From: Bdellovibrionales bacterium
Lineage (GTDB): Bacteria; Bdellovibrionota; UBA1018
Length of the DNA: 38,640 nt
Assembly: GCA_016786465.1 (NCBI GenBank)
Contig: JAEUWC010000021.1
Span: forward strand, 77,786-116,425
Reading direction: 5' to 3'
Of this stretch, positions 7,029 through 16,056 are shown in pieces. Position 1 is the first letter of the stretch. Every line of letters starts with the position of its first letter. The position numbers and the translations under genes were made by a program. The notes below the pieces were generated by a model. The model was not told the origin of the DNA and made no database searches. It was given only the letters and a program-made list of their open reading frames with translations.

Positions 7029-9323
7029 TTAAAATTCTCCTTTCACGCCCAAGAAAGGCAGGATTGGAATTCCAGAAACTTTTTGGCTTTGTTTGAAATC
7101 GTAAGAATACGCAACGTTTTCAAGGTTCATTCGATTTGTCGCGTTCAAGACTTCCAAATAAGCCGAAAGAATCCACTTGTCGTAGATCCATTTTTTATCG
7201 ATCCGAAGATCCAACTGAAAGAAGGGTTCCAATCGCTGGCTAAAGAAGGATCCGCGCACTGGAATGAAAACGTCGTTGTCGGCGTCCAAAACCCCGCCCA
7301 CGACCGGGGTCTTGGGGTTTCCCGTCACGTAGCGAACGCGCGTGCTGATTCGCCAGTTGCCCGCAAGATCGATGCTTCCCAGTGCCGTCATCAAATGGGT
7401 TTGGTCAAACGCGAACAGGGCTTCGGATTGTCCAGGATTCGTTCGCGTGCTTCGGGAAAGGGTGTAAGCCAACCAGCCATTCAGCTTTCGCGACTGATAC
7501 TTTAATAGAACTTCGCCACCATACGCACGTCCCGTTCCGCCGTTTTTGTAATTTTCGGATTGAGTCGTTCCAGCCACATACCCACGGCTAGGAACAACCA
7601 GGCGATCAAAGCTTCGATAAAACGGCCCCGTGGCCAAAGTCCATCCTTCCGTGCTTCCTTCACGAAAATCCAAATCGCCCGAAAGCGCGGCATGCCAAGC
7701 GCGAGGGGCCTTTAGGTTTGGATTTCCAAAACTAGGGCTGGATTCCTGTTCTTGGGGGGCTTGATAGTAAAGGCCTCCAGATGTTTTGAACGAAAGGGCT
7801 TCGGAATTCTTGTACCGAAGCGCAAGCCTAGGAACCGGAAGAATTTCCTTGGTTTGGTTCATGTAATCGACACGCGCACTGGGCAGAACCGAAAATCGTT
7901 CGTCATTAAAAGTGAAAATGTTTCGCGAATAAATTCCAAAGTCCGCGTACGAAGTCGAAACGCGCGCGTCGCGCGTTTCGCCAACCGATAGCGGGCTGGT
8001 GACCCCACCGTCGTTATTGAAAGTCGGCAGTTTGAAATCCACCGTCGCAAAGCGGAAGCGATTGTCCATTCCCAAGACGGTCGTCCAGTTGGATTCGGGT
8101 TTGAATTCGTATTCAGCCCGGGAAGTCAGCTGCGTGACGTCCAACAGAAAGAAATCTTCGCCTACGTTGACTTTGATGTTGTCTTCGCCAAACCCCAACG
8201 ATGCGCGAAAAAAGCGATCATCTGAATACTTCCGCGTCCACTGCGGAATGAAGCGATAAAAACTGGTTCGATTGCTGAAGCTTCCGCGAATCGACGGATC
8301 CTGTTCTACGGGTTCTTTCAAAAGGAATTCTAAAGTGTCCTGGCTTCCGACGGCCGTTAAGCGAAAGGTGTCGCGCTCATTCAAGCGAGACTGCCAAACC
8401 CCCGTCAGATCCCTGAATTCAGGAGCAACCGTCAGATTGAAGCTGGAATCCTTGGGTGCAAATGCCCGAAGCAACGCCCCGATGTAACTTTGCCGGGCCG
8501 AAAAAAGGTAGGAATGCTTGGGATCTTTCTTAGGTTCTCCGCTTGGGGTGGGTTCAGGTTCACCGACCTGTCCTTCGATCTGCGCGCCTGCATTGAAGGA
8601 ATCGATGTACGCGAATCCTCCTAAACGATCCTTCCGGGGTTCCTTGGTCCACACACCGACCAATCCACCCAGCGCGCGCCCGTATTCAGGGCCGAATCCA
8701 GCCGACAGATAATCTACACGGTCCAGGGCTTCGGGCATGACCACGCTGCTTAAACCGCCAAAGTGAAAGATGATCGGCACTTCGTGGTTATCAATCATGT
8801 AGCGGGTTTGGTTGGGCGCTGACCCTTGGATGATGACTTGCGCGCCGATTCCGCTTGCGCGGTTCACGCCTGGAAGATTCTGTACGGCGCGAACGGGGTC
8901 GCCGCCACTTCCTGCGACTTTGAAATCGGATTGACCCAGGGTCTTTAGACTATCGTCGCGGCGCTTGCCCTTGCCGTAAACCGTCGTTTCGTAGGCCAGA
9001 TAGCTGGTTCGTTCGACAAAAAAAGTTCCGATTTCGTAAGTTCCATTTTCTGGAATCAGATCGTTTTGTTCAAAGCGCGCATAGCCCGCGACGTTGACCA
9101 CAATCTGAACGGGACCGGACGGAACATTTTCCAGCGTTGCGTCCCCGCGTGAATCCGAAGTGCCCTTCACTTTTGCCGGAAGAATAAAAACGTTGGCGTC
9201 GACGATCGGTGCGCGCGTGCCTTTTTCCAAAAGCCGGACCTTGACCGTCGCTGCACCCAAGGCGCTGGATGCAATCATCAAATTCATTAACCCTGCCAGC
9301 CCGACCCAAAGTTGTTTCTTCAT
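7029..9323 (-). CDS. TonB-dependent outer-membrane receptor
   Basis: A 764-residue protein with a signal peptide (MKKQLWVGLAGLMNLMIASSALG). Residues about 25-110 form a carboxypeptidase-regulatory-like beta-sandwich (VKVRLLEKGTRAPIVDANVFI, SDSRGDATLENVPSG). The plug domain follows (about 120-230), with the typical DPVRAVQNLPGVNR and QGSAPNQTRYMIDNHEVP segments. The remainder is a beta-barrel of alternating aromatic/polar strands that ends in phenylalanine (GVKGEF), as expected for BAM-assembled proteins. It should import a ligand across the outer membrane using energy from the ExbB-ExbD-TonB proteins encoded just upstream. Its ATG overlaps the tonB stop by 4 bp. No binding-site motif identifies the ligand, and no Fur box was seen upstream of the operon. 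Confidence 0.9.
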   Translation of the reverse strand: MKKQLWVGLAGLMNLMIASSALGAATVKVRLLEKGTRAPIVDANVFILPAKVKGTSDSRGDATLENVPSGPVQIVVNVAGYARFEQNDLIPENGTYEIGTFFVERTSYLAYETTVYGKGKRRDDSLKTLGQSDFKVAGSGGDPVRAVQNLPGVNRASGIGAQVIIQGSAPNQTRYMIDNHEVPIIFHFGGLSSVVMPEALDRVDYLSAGFGPEYGRALGGLVGVWTKEPRKDRLGGFAYIDSFNAGAQIEGQVGEPEPTPSGEPKKDPKHSYLFSARQSYIGALLRAFAPKDSSFNLTVAPEFRDLTGVWQSRLNERDTFRLTAVGSQDTLEFLLKEPVEQDPSIRGSFSNRTSFYRFIPQWTRKYSDDRFFRASLGFGEDNIKVNVGEDFFLLDVTQLTSRAEYEFKPESNWTTVLGMDNRFRFATVDFKLPTFNNDGGVTSPLSVGETRDARVSTSYADFGIYSRNIFTFNDERFSVLPSARVDYMNQTKEILPVPRLALRYKNSEALSFKTSGGLYYQAPQEQESSPSFGNPNLKAPRAWHAALSGDLDFREGSTEGWTLATGPFYRSFDRLVVPSRGYVAGTTQSENYKNGGTGRAYGGEVLLKYQSRKLNGWLAYTLSRSTRTNPGQSEALFAFDQTHLMTALGSIDLAGNWRISTRVRYVTGNPKTPVVGGVLDADNDVFIPVRGSFFSQRLEPFFQLDLRIDKKWIYDKWILSAYLEVLNATNRMNLENVAYSYDFKQSQKVSGIPILPFLGVKGEF

Positions 9324-10030
9324 TCTAATACGAACCTGTAAGAATAACGGATCTTCACAGCCACGGACTGCGTTTGAATCCGAGCCGGTCTAAATTTGAA
9401 GCCCTTCACTGCTTCCAAAGCCGCTTCGTTCAGTCCGGCGCCCGGCCCACTGACCAGCGAAGCTTGCCTGACCCGACCTTCGGCATCAATCAAGATATCC
9501 ATCACCACGGCGCCTTGAACTTTCTTTTCGCGCGCTTGAGGCGGATAGGGAATTCGGACTTCGGCTTCCAGTTTGGGCATTTCACTGACCAGGAATTCGT
9601 CCGCAGGAATCGGAAGTGAATCCGCATCGGCTGCGGTCAGCTTTTTATCGTCCACTTCTTTTGCAACCGTGTTGCCGGCCTTTACGGCTTCGCCGGTGTC
9701 GGATGTGATGGATTTTCTGGATGCTCCGAAAACGCCGCGTTTTTGCGTCGATTCCTTTTTTGGAACAATGGGACGATTCGGAAGTACCGCAGCCTGCGAT
9801 GCAGCCGGATTTTCAATGATCGTGATTTCGACGTCTTCTTTCTTGAACTTGGGCGAAAAGGCCACAATCATGGCGACCAAAACGATGGCCACGTGAAGAC
9901 CGCTTGAAATCTGAATCGGAGTATAAGGGCGAAGCTTGGCTTCGATCCAAGCCAAGGCCTGTTCGATCTTCAACCACTGTGAAAATTCATTCAGGGCCTC
10001 AAGGGCTTTGACGTTCAATTTGTAAAGCAA
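9320..10030 (-). CDS. tonB: TonB energy transducer
   Basis: An inner-membrane protein that spans the periplasm and drives the outer-membrane receptor. It has one membrane anchor (SSGLHVAIVLVAMIVAF) containing the SxxxH motif important for coupling to ExbB/ExbD. A charged, rather short linker follows. The C-terminal TonB domain is clear (YPPQAREKKVQGAVVMDILID, GRVRQASLVSG, ALEAVKGFKFRPA). The frame is open to an ATG at 10105, but that would overlap exbD by 107 bp. TTG at 10030 is preferred because GGGGA lies nine bases upstream and the overlap is 32 bp; TTG at 10018 is another option. The gene overlaps both neighbours, so the operon is translationally coupled. Confidence 0.85.
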   Translation of the reverse strand: MLYKLNVKALEALNEFSQWLKIEQALAWIEAKLRPYTPIQISSGLHVAIVLVAMIVAFSPKFKKEDVEITIIENPAASQAAVLPNRPIVPKKESTQKRGVFGASRKSITSDTGEAVKAGNTVAKEVDDKKLTAADADSLPIPADEFLVSEMPKLEAEVRIPYPPQAREKKVQGAVVMDILIDAEGRVRQASLVSGPGAGLNEAALEAVKGFKFRPARIQTQSVAVKIRYSYRFVLE

Positions 10031-10427
10031 ACTTGGAAATCCCCGCTCCTTTGACCAGATCAATCGCCCTGACCACGTCCGCGTGCCGCGCGTCTTGATC
10101 CGCACTGATGATCGCTTGTGATTCCGGATCCTGCGCCAGCGCCGCTTTTGCAGAATCCTTCAGCGCTTCGTCCGTGATCACATTGCCGTTCAATAGAATC
10201 TGCCCTTGACGTGTCACTGAAAGTCCCAGGGTCGATGGCTTGGAAGTTTGTTCAGTGTTTGCAGCCTTCGGAAGTTTGATTCCGAAACTGTCTTTGACCA
10301 GAATCGGGGCTGTCACCATGAAGATGACCAAAAGAACCAGAACGACGTCAACAAATGGCGTGACGTTGATGTCTGAAATCGGACCGGATTCTTCTGCGGC
10401 TGAACCGCCGCCTAATTTTGCCGCCAT
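9999..10427 (-). CDS. exbD: ExbD/TolR-family biopolymer transport protein
   Basis: A 142-residue protein with the standard ExbD plan. It has a short cytoplasmic N-terminus (AAEESGPISDINVTPFVDVVLVLLVIFMV), one membrane helix containing the proton-translocating aspartate in PFVDV, and a periplasmic domain with ADQDARHADVVRAIDLVKGAG near the end. With ExbB it forms the proton-driven motor for TonB. Its start directly abuts the exbB stop (no intervening base), and tonB begins inside its 3' end. Family assignment to ExbD rather than TolR rests on the neighbouring tonB and receptor genes. Confidence 0.9.
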   Translation of the reverse strand: MAAKLGGGSAAEESGPISDINVTPFVDVVLVLLVIFMVTAPILVKDSFGIKLPKAANTEQTSKPSTLGLSVTRQGQILLNGNVITDEALKDSAKAALAQDPESQAIISADQDARHADVVRAIDLVKGAGISKFALQIERQSP

Positions 10428-11045
10428 TTACTTCCACCGCGAAAGGTAAAGGTCTTTCAGCGATTCGCAATCCACCAGGACCATCTTCAATCGACGCGAA
10501 TAAACGTTGTAAGCAACGACCGCCGGAATGGCGACGAACAATCCCACCGCTGTCGCAATCAGCGCTTCTGAAATTCCGGACATCACACTTGAAATTCCGC
10601 CCTTTTGATCGGCAAGGGCGGCAAAAGCGTTGATGATTCCCAAGACGGTTCCAAACAAACCGATAAACGGAGCATTCGAACCCAGGGTCGCAAGAACGGT
10701 TAGACCCTTTTCTAAACTTTGCTTTTCCTGCGCCAGAAAACTTCGACTGGTCAGATCCAACTGTTCCAGGGTTGCGCCGGATGAAGAATCTTGCAGGGTC
10801 TTCAAAAAACGCGCGATCAAAACTTTTTTCGAACCCGACCAAGCCCCTAAGCCCGCCCAGTCCCGTGCGTGAATCAGTTTGCGTGCCTCAGCTAGATGCT
10901 GGTCCCGCCCGCCCTTTTCGCCCTCGATTTCTTTGAAAGCTCGCGAACGGTCGATCATGACCGAAAACGACCAGACAGAAAGCCCCATCAGAACCAACAA
11001 CACCAAACGAGCAGCCCATTCGGCCGCGACAATCCATATCGGCAT
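10428..11045 (-). CDS. exbB: ExbB/TolQ/MotA-family proton channel protein
   Basis: A protein of about 205 residues with three membrane segments: the first near the N-terminus (WAARLVLLVLMGLSVWSF), the others in the conserved MotA/TolQ/ExbB domain (GLTVLATLGSNAPFIGLFGT and SEALIATAVGLFVAIPAVVA). It is the scaffold of the ExbB5-ExbD2 motor that powers TonB. The frame extends to an ATG at 11171, but those extra 42 residues begin inside a dispersed repeat (11147-11167) and lack family character, so the ATG at 11045 (MPIWIVAAEW) was chosen. First gene of the exbB-exbD-tonB-receptor-lipoprotein operon. Confidence 0.85.
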   Translation of the reverse strand: MPIWIVAAEWAARLVLLVLMGLSVWSFSVMIDRSRAFKEIEGEKGGRDQHLAEARKLIHARDWAGLGAWSGSKKVLIARFLKTLQDSSSGATLEQLDLTSRSFLAQEKQSLEKGLTVLATLGSNAPFIGLFGTVLGIINAFAALADQKGGISSVMSGISEALIATAVGLFVAIPAVVAYNVYSRRLKMVLVDCESLKDLYLSRWK

Positions 11046-11146
11046 GGGCGTCAATCTACTCGCGGTCTGCCACTTGCGCCAGCGGCGATACAAATCGTTA
11101 CGTTCCAAAGCGTCGAATTTCAGACGGAATAACGCACCGCTTAGAG

Positions 11147-11167
11147 AAATGGTGCCAGGCATCTTTT
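11147..11167 (-). repeat. dispersed GGTGCC-type repeat, copy 2
   Basis: On the plus strand this reads AAATGGTGCCAGGCATCTTT, related to the arms at 6108-6159 and the copies at 16035, 28290 and 35525. It lies in the divergent gap between exbB and the RMD1-like gene and carries its own short dyad (GGTGCC-AGGCATC). Confidence 0.55.
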
Positions 11168-11203
11168 GCAAATATCCGTCCGATCAGAGACCATAGAGAT
11201 TCG

Positions 11204-12340
11204 ATGGAAACATCACCCGTGACGCTACACACACAAGCCGATCCCTTGATTCAGAAAGGGTCGATCATCATCTACCGCGTCTTTGACGTGGCGGGCGAGA
11301 TCAACTTGGTGGAAGTCGAAAGGATTTACCGAGCCCGTTCTGGCGGAACGCGCTTGAGCATCGCCCGCGGCGGTCGCAATTCGCCGATCATGCGCAACGC
11401 CCCCGTTCGAGTCGAACTGGGTGAAACGGTTTTCAAGCTGGGTTTGGAACAGGTCAAGGCCGACGTTTCGGTGAAGATCTTTGATTACGGCGTTCTTTCG
11501 CTTTCCTACAATCTGGCGATCCCACCACGGACTTCTTTTTCCCAACTGATTAGCCGCGCCGGCCTGATCAACGGCGACCTTCCGGGCACCGAAGAACTGG
11601 ATGAACTGGCGAAAAAACACGCGGCTGAAGTCTTAAACACGATTTTAGCGGCAACCAAGAATCCCGTGATGTGGTCGACGTTCGAAGATTACGCTTTGTA
11701 CTTTCTGGAATCGATTGAAGGAATCGATAAGCCTTCTAAGTGGATGAAAGTCGGAAAGATTCCGGAACTTTTGTTGGGAGAGCCCATCGATCCCATCAGC
11801 ACAAATTCCCGAGAAGGAATCTTGGAAATCGCAAACCAGTATTCTGAAAACGACTTGGCGGTCATCGACTGGAACAGCGCCGTGGTCATCGAACCCACCG
11901 GCCAAAAAGACATCCCCGACGTCATTGAATTTGCGCTGACCCATCTTTTGGAATTCCGGTTTTACGACGATCTTCTGGACCGTCGATTGGCGTCGCTTTA
12001 CGACGCAATTGAAGAAAAACGAAATGAAGTCCTTAAAAGTAGCTTTGCGAAGCTTTCGCGGGACGCGAATTCCAAGTTCTTGGAATTTTCCGAATTTCTG
12101 GAACGAATCGATAATTCTTTGAAGGTTGTCGGTGACTTTTACCTGGCCGTCGTTTTTCGCGCTGCACTTCGACGCTTTCGAATCAAGGACTGGCAGCAAA
12201 GTTTGACCCGTAAGTTGAATTTAATGGCTCAGGTTTCGCAACTTCTACAGGCCGAAGTGAACGTCTATAGAAGCCATATTTTGGAACTGATTATCATCGC
12301 ATTGATTTTATTCGAGGTGATCCAGGCAATCGCCAGGTAG
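11204..12340 (+). CDS. RMD1/DUF155-family membrane protein
   Basis: A 378-residue protein resembling the RMD1/RMND1 (DUF155, YagE) family. The matching features are FDYGVLSLSYN in the N-terminal third, the core DVIEFALTHLLEFRFYDDLLD (about residues 233-255, preceded by WNSAVVIEPTGQ) and a single C-terminal membrane helix (HILELIIIALILFEVI). No signal peptide is present, so the bulk is cytoplasmic and tail-anchored in the inner membrane. In eukaryotes the family supports mitochondrial translation; the bacterial role is not established. Divergent from the TonB operon, with the GGTGCC repeat copy in between. Assigned from remembered motifs, moderate certainty. Confidence 0.65.
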   Translation: METSPVTLHTQADPLIQKGSIIIYRVFDVAGEINLVEVERIYRARSGGTRLSIARGGRNSPIMRNAPVRVELGETVFKLGLEQVKADVSVKIFDYGVLSLSYNLAIPPRTSFSQLISRAGLINGDLPGTEELDELAKKHAAEVLNTILAATKNPVMWSTFEDYALYFLESIEGIDKPSKWMKVGKIPELLLGEPIDPISTNSREGILEIANQYSENDLAVIDWNSAVVIEPTGQKDIPDVIEFALTHLLEFRFYDDLLDRRLASLYDAIEEKRNEVLKSSFAKLSRDANSKFLEFSEFLERIDNSLKVVGDFYLAVVFRAALRRFRIKDWQQSLTRKLNLMAQVSQLLQAEVNVYRSHILELIIIALILFEVIQAIAR

Positions 12341-12378
12341 GGATTTTTGAATTGAGTCCCAGGGGCTGAAATGCTTAG

Positions 12379-13071
12379 ATGGGGGCTATTAAAACGATCA
12401 TGGCCAAGTACAGCAGCATCCTGAATACGCCCTACATCCGAATGTGGATGAGCCGCGACTACCTTGTGCAATTCCTGCCTTCAGTGGTGGTTTTGGTTTT
12501 TGCACTGAACCGCATTTCACTTTTCATGGTGAACTATGTTGAAAAGCGTCCGGGCGCCGTTCTTCACGACCCACTTTTGTCGCGCTTTGATTCAGTCGAT
12601 CTGACCTGGCTTGCGTTTGCGCTGATTTACGGAGGCCTGGTCTTTGGCATCAGCCACCTTTTCTTTCATCCTAGGCGCCTGATTTTGGCCATGCACGCAT
12701 ACACCGTGATGATCACTTTTCGCGCCATCGCGATGTATTTCCTGCCGCTGGCCCCACCCGAAGGAATGATCGCGCTGACCGACCCGATGGTCGAATTCCT
12801 GGGAAGCGACGGGGTCACTTTGACCAAGGACCTATTCTTTTCAGGCCACACTTCAACCATGTTCATTCTTTACGTCGCGTCGGTGAACCCTAAAGTCCGC
12901 GCGATCTTTCTTTTAAGCACCTTTGGCGTTGCTGCCTGCGTGCTGATCCAGAAAGTTCATTACGCCATCGACGTTTTCGCGGCTCCGTTCTTTGCTTACG
13001 GAAGCCTACGCGTGGTCGGTCTGATGCACGCTATTCTTCATCGCTATGTTGAAGGGAAGCGATCACGCTAA
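12379..13071 (+). CDS. PAP2-like phosphatase, sphingomyelin-synthase type
   Basis: A 230-residue integral membrane protein with about six hydrophobic segments. The motifs LFFSGHTSTMFIL and KVHYAIDVFAAPFFAY are the His...His-x3-Asp active site of the PAP2_C / sphingomyelin-synthase-like group of lipid phosphatases and phosphotransferases. It could transfer or remove a phospho-head group on a (sphingo)lipid in the inner membrane. Sphingophosphonolipids are known from some Bdellovibrio relatives, which makes a sphingolipid role attractive but unproven. ATG at 12400 is an alternative start. The 3' end overlaps the convergent acs gene by 41 bp. It follows the RMD1-like gene by 38 bp, possibly in one transcript. 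Confidence 0.75.
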   Translation: MGAIKTIMAKYSSILNTPYIRMWMSRDYLVQFLPSVVVLVFALNRISLFMVNYVEKRPGAVLHDPLLSRFDSVDLTWLAFALIYGGLVFGISHLFFHPRRLILAMHAYTVMITFRAIAMYFLPLAPPEGMIALTDPMVEFLGSDGVTLTKDLFFSGHTSTMFILYVASVNPKVRAIFLLSTFGVAACVLIQKVHYAIDVFAAPFFAYGSLRVVGLMHAILHRYVEGKRSR

Positions 13072-15052
13072 AATCTTCTAGCGTGGTTGTGTCGCCTTTC
13101 ACCTGACCGCTAACGGCCAATTCGCGAAGCAGCCTGCGCATGATTTTCCCCGACCGGGTTTTGGGAAGCGATTCCGTCAATCGAATTTCTTCGGGCCTTG
13201 CCAACGCCCCAATTTCTTTTGTGACGTGAACACGAAGATCACTTTTTGCCTGCGAAGCGGCCACAGGATCATTTTTGATTTTTGCGCTGGCGTCTGCCTT
13301 TAGGGTCACAAAAGCAACGACTGCTTGGCCCTTCAGATCATCCGGGCGACCCACGACGGCGGCTTCGGCGACCGTCGGATGCGAAACCAGTGCGCTTTCA
13401 ATTTCCATCGTGCCCAAACGGTGACCACTGACATTCAAGACGTCGTCCACGCGACCCATGCACCAGATGTAGCCATCTTTGTCGATGCGGGCGCCATCGC
13501 CCGTGAAATACAGCCCGGGAAATTCCGTAAAATACTGGGTCTTGAATCTTTCGGGATCCCCATGGATCGTGCGCGCCATCGAAGGCCAGGGCTTGCGAAT
13601 GACCAAGAATCCGCCTGACCCAAGCTTCACGGGCTTTCCGCCCTTGTCCACCACTGCGACATCGTATCCCGGCAATGCAAACGTCGCAGATCCGGGTTTT
13701 GCGCGCGTTTGGGCAGGAACCGGAGAAATCACGATCGACCCCGTTTCGGTTTGCCAAAACGTATCGACAATCGGGCAGCGATTGCCCCCGACGTTTTCGC
13801 GGTACCACATCCACGCTTCAGGATTGATGGGTTCGCCCACGGACCCCAAAAGCCGAAGCGACGAAAGATCGCGGCCCTTTGGATGCTGCGTTCCTAGTTT
13901 CATGAACGCGCGAATTGCGGTCGGTGCCGTATAAAGAATCGTGATCCGGTGACGCTCGATCATATCCCAAAAACGATCCAAGGTCGGAGTCGTCGGCGCT
14001 CCTTCATACATGAAAATGGACGCGCCTGCGGCCAGCGGTCCGTAAACCAAATAAGTGTGGCCCGTGATCCAACCCACGTCGGCCGTGCACCAATAAAGAT
14101 CCGTGGGCTTAAGATCAAAAACCATTCGGCTGGAACGAAGGGCCCCGACCAGGTAACCGCCTGACGAATGAACTATCCCTTTGGGTTTTCCGGTCGTACC
14201 GCTGGTGTAAAGAATGAATAAAGGATGTTCAGAATCCACCCATTCAGGCTGACCCAGCTTCTTCACTTCGTCGGCTTTCAACGATCCCGTGAGCGAATAC
14301 CAGTCGTGGCGTTTTGCCGTGCTGGTTCCGTCGACTTCGCCCACTGCCTTTTTAAAACGATTCGCCCCACCGACATCAGCGCGCTTTAAGATCACGACGT
14401 CCTTCACGGTTGGACAAACTTTCAAAGCCGTATCGACGTGGGTGATTAATGGAAGCCACGCGCCTTTGCGGTATCCACCGTCAGCGGTCAGAACCGCTTT
14501 TGCTTGCGCATCGTTGATTCGATCTTTCAAGGCTTCGGATGAAAATCCACCAAAGATCACCGTGTGGGTCAGGCCCGCGCGCGCACACGCCAACATGGCC
14601 ACGGCAGCTTCGGGAACCAAAGGCATGTAGATCGCAACGCGATCGCCTTTGGCCAGCCCCAGCTTGCGCAGGCCCGCGGTCATCGCCTGAACTTGAATCA
14701 GAAGTTCGCGGTACGTCCACGAAACCGTTTCACCCGGTTCACCTTCCCAAAGAATGGCCAGGCGATTCGGATTTTCTTCCACGTGGCGATCCAAGCAGTT
14801 GTCGGCGACATTCAGTTTCCCGCCCAGAAACCACTGCGTGTCGGACATGCTGCCTTTTTTTGTTTTCTGAACCTTTGTCCATTTTTTCTTCCATCGAAGT
14901 TCCTGGGCGGCACCTTCCCAGTACTTCTGCGGATTCTTCTTGGCTTGGGCCTGCCAAGCACGAAACGTTTTTGCATCGATGGCCGCGTGTTGAACAAAAT
15001 CTTTGCTCGGCGCAAAGACCCTTTTTTCTTGAAGAGTAACGGTAATGGACAT
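13031..15052 (-). CDS. acs: acetyl-CoA synthetase
   Basis: A 673-residue AMP-forming acetyl-CoA synthetase, which activates acetate with ATP and CoA. Diagnostic segments are the P-loop-like LYTSGTTGKPKG, the adenylate motif DTFWQTETGS, the hinge region YFTGDGARIDKDGYIW with GRVDDVLNVSGHR, and the C-terminal PKTRSGKIMRRLLR, whose lysine is catalytic and is the usual site of regulatory acetylation. The N-terminal NPQKYWEGAAQEL matches the Acs N-terminal domain. Slightly longer than E. coli Acs (652 residues). The last 41 bp overlap the converging PAP2 gene in antisense. Cytoplasmic. Confidence 0.96.
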   Translation of the reverse strand: MSITVTLQEKRVFAPSKDFVQHAAIDAKTFRAWQAQAKKNPQKYWEGAAQELRWKKKWTKVQKTKKGSMSDTQWFLGGKLNVADNCLDRHVEENPNRLAILWEGEPGETVSWTYRELLIQVQAMTAGLRKLGLAKGDRVAIYMPLVPEAAVAMLACARAGLTHTVIFGGFSSEALKDRINDAQAKAVLTADGGYRKGAWLPLITHVDTALKVCPTVKDVVILKRADVGGANRFKKAVGEVDGTSTAKRHDWYSLTGSLKADEVKKLGQPEWVDSEHPLFILYTSGTTGKPKGIVHSSGGYLVGALRSSRMVFDLKPTDLYWCTADVGWITGHTYLVYGPLAAGASIFMYEGAPTTPTLDRFWDMIERHRITILYTAPTAIRAFMKLGTQHPKGRDLSSLRLLGSVGEPINPEAWMWYRENVGGNRCPIVDTFWQTETGSIVISPVPAQTRAKPGSATFALPGYDVAVVDKGGKPVKLGSGGFLVIRKPWPSMARTIHGDPERFKTQYFTEFPGLYFTGDGARIDKDGYIWCMGRVDDVLNVSGHRLGTMEIESALVSHPTVAEAAVVGRPDDLKGQAVVAFVTLKADASAKIKNDPVAASQAKSDLRVHVTKEIGALARPEEIRLTESLPKTRSGKIMRRLLRELAVSGQVKGDTTTLEDFSVIASLQHSDEE

Positions 15053-15090
15053 GCGCGCACGTTACCCGAAGTCTGCAAATTGACAAACAG

Positions 15091-16005
15091 GTGCGCATTC
15101 ATCAAACTGCCGCCTTCATGTTTGCCCTGCTTCTTCTATTTTTGACGCAACCCGTGAATGCGCAACAGACGCCCGTACAGGCGGATTCCCCGAATTCACA
15201 AGAATCGCAAGAATCGGCTTCGCGGCCTAGAAAGCGAATTTTTCAGCTGACCCGTTTGGATTACGCAGCTGGAATGATGGGCAGGGCCTATCCGCCGGGT
15301 GCGATGTTTTACGGAACCCTGGGACATAGCTGGCGGCTTTGGGGGCATGATCCCGTGCCGAGCCTTCCTAGAATCGGTCCTGGACCTTCTGAAATCGACG
15401 GATCCCCTTTGTGGCACTACGGTTACGTCCGGGCTCTTTTGAATGTTCAAACGGCATTTGTGATGAACCGGGTGACTGCTGAACTTGAAGTTTTCCCGGT
15501 GTCGATTCTGGGATTCGCCGTGGGCCAAGGCGTGCACCAAACGCCCGCGATGTCCCAACAGTTTGATTGCAAACTGGATTCGGCCTGTAAGGGGGTTTTG
15601 GATCGAACTTCGATTCGCGCCCAGGCGCTAGTCGGGTATCAAAAGTTTTTCGGCCTTTTGGTCGCACGAAAAGAATGGATCCGTCAAAACGCATCGGCCA
15701 AGCCCTTTACCGACGAAGGACTAGGAATCCGTGGCGCACCGGGTCGTGACCAGTTTGTTTCCATGAATGGGGCCTTTGGTTACCAGCTGGATTCCAAGTG
15801 GGTCACGGGAATTCAGTTCATGAAGGCGCGCTCAGTGATCCTTTCGGAAGATTCATTGACCAGCCTTTTTTTCGTCACCCGGTTTTCTGGGGTCACCAGC
15901 TACACCGTCGCCGCTGGAACATTTCGATCCGATCACGTGAAGCTGAGCCCCACCGTGGCGTTCCAGATTCACATCAACAAGGCTCGGGCGATTTCGCTTT
16001 TTTAA
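15091..16005 (+). CDS. secreted protein, probable outer-membrane barrel, unknown
   Basis: A 304-residue protein starting at GTG with a signal peptide (AAFMFALLLLFLTQPVNA, cleavage after VNA-QQ). The mature part is rich in aromatic and glycine residues with alternating polar/hydrophobic strands and ends in phenylalanine (ARAISLF), which fits a small outer-membrane beta-barrel. A CKLDSAC pair could form a loop disulfide. No family is recognised. It is divergent from acs with a 38 bp gap and is followed by a secreted protease gene on the same strand. Confidence 0.7.
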   Translation: MRIHQTAAFMFALLLLFLTQPVNAQQTPVQADSPNSQESQESASRPRKRIFQLTRLDYAAGMMGRAYPPGAMFYGTLGHSWRLWGHDPVPSLPRIGPGPSEIDGSPLWHYGYVRALLNVQTAFVMNRVTAELEVFPVSILGFAVGQGVHQTPAMSQQFDCKLDSACKGVLDRTSIRAQALVGYQKFFGLLVARKEWIRQNASAKPFTDEGLGIRGAPGRDQFVSMNGAFGYQLDSKWVTGIQFMKARSVILSEDSLTSLFFVTRFSGVTSYTVAAGTFRSDHVKLSPTVAFQIHINKARAISLF

Positions 16006-16034
16006 AACACTCTGCGTTAGATGCGCCGCTTCGA

Positions 16035-16056
16035 AAAAAGTAGCCAGGCACCTTTT
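16035..16056 (+). repeat. dispersed GGTGCC-type repeat, copy 3
   Basis: Reads AAAAAGTAGCCAGGCACCTTTT on the plus strand, close to the reverse complement of the copy at 35525-35545. It lies between a secreted-protein gene and a protease gene, immediately 3' of the former's stop region. Confidence 0.6.

Noticed and set aside
10031-10105. Longer TonB from ATG 10105
   Set aside because: It would overlap the conserved 3' third of exbD by 107 bp; a shorter start with a ribosome-binding site exists.
11046-11171. N-terminal extension of exbB from ATG 11171
   Set aside because: It starts inside a dispersed repeat copy and adds 42 residues without similarity to the family; ATG 11045 fits the first membrane helix.
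14539-15145. Open frames of 166 and 193 codons on plus over the 5' part of acs
   Set aside because: They are shadows of acs, which has all its catalytic motifs on minus.
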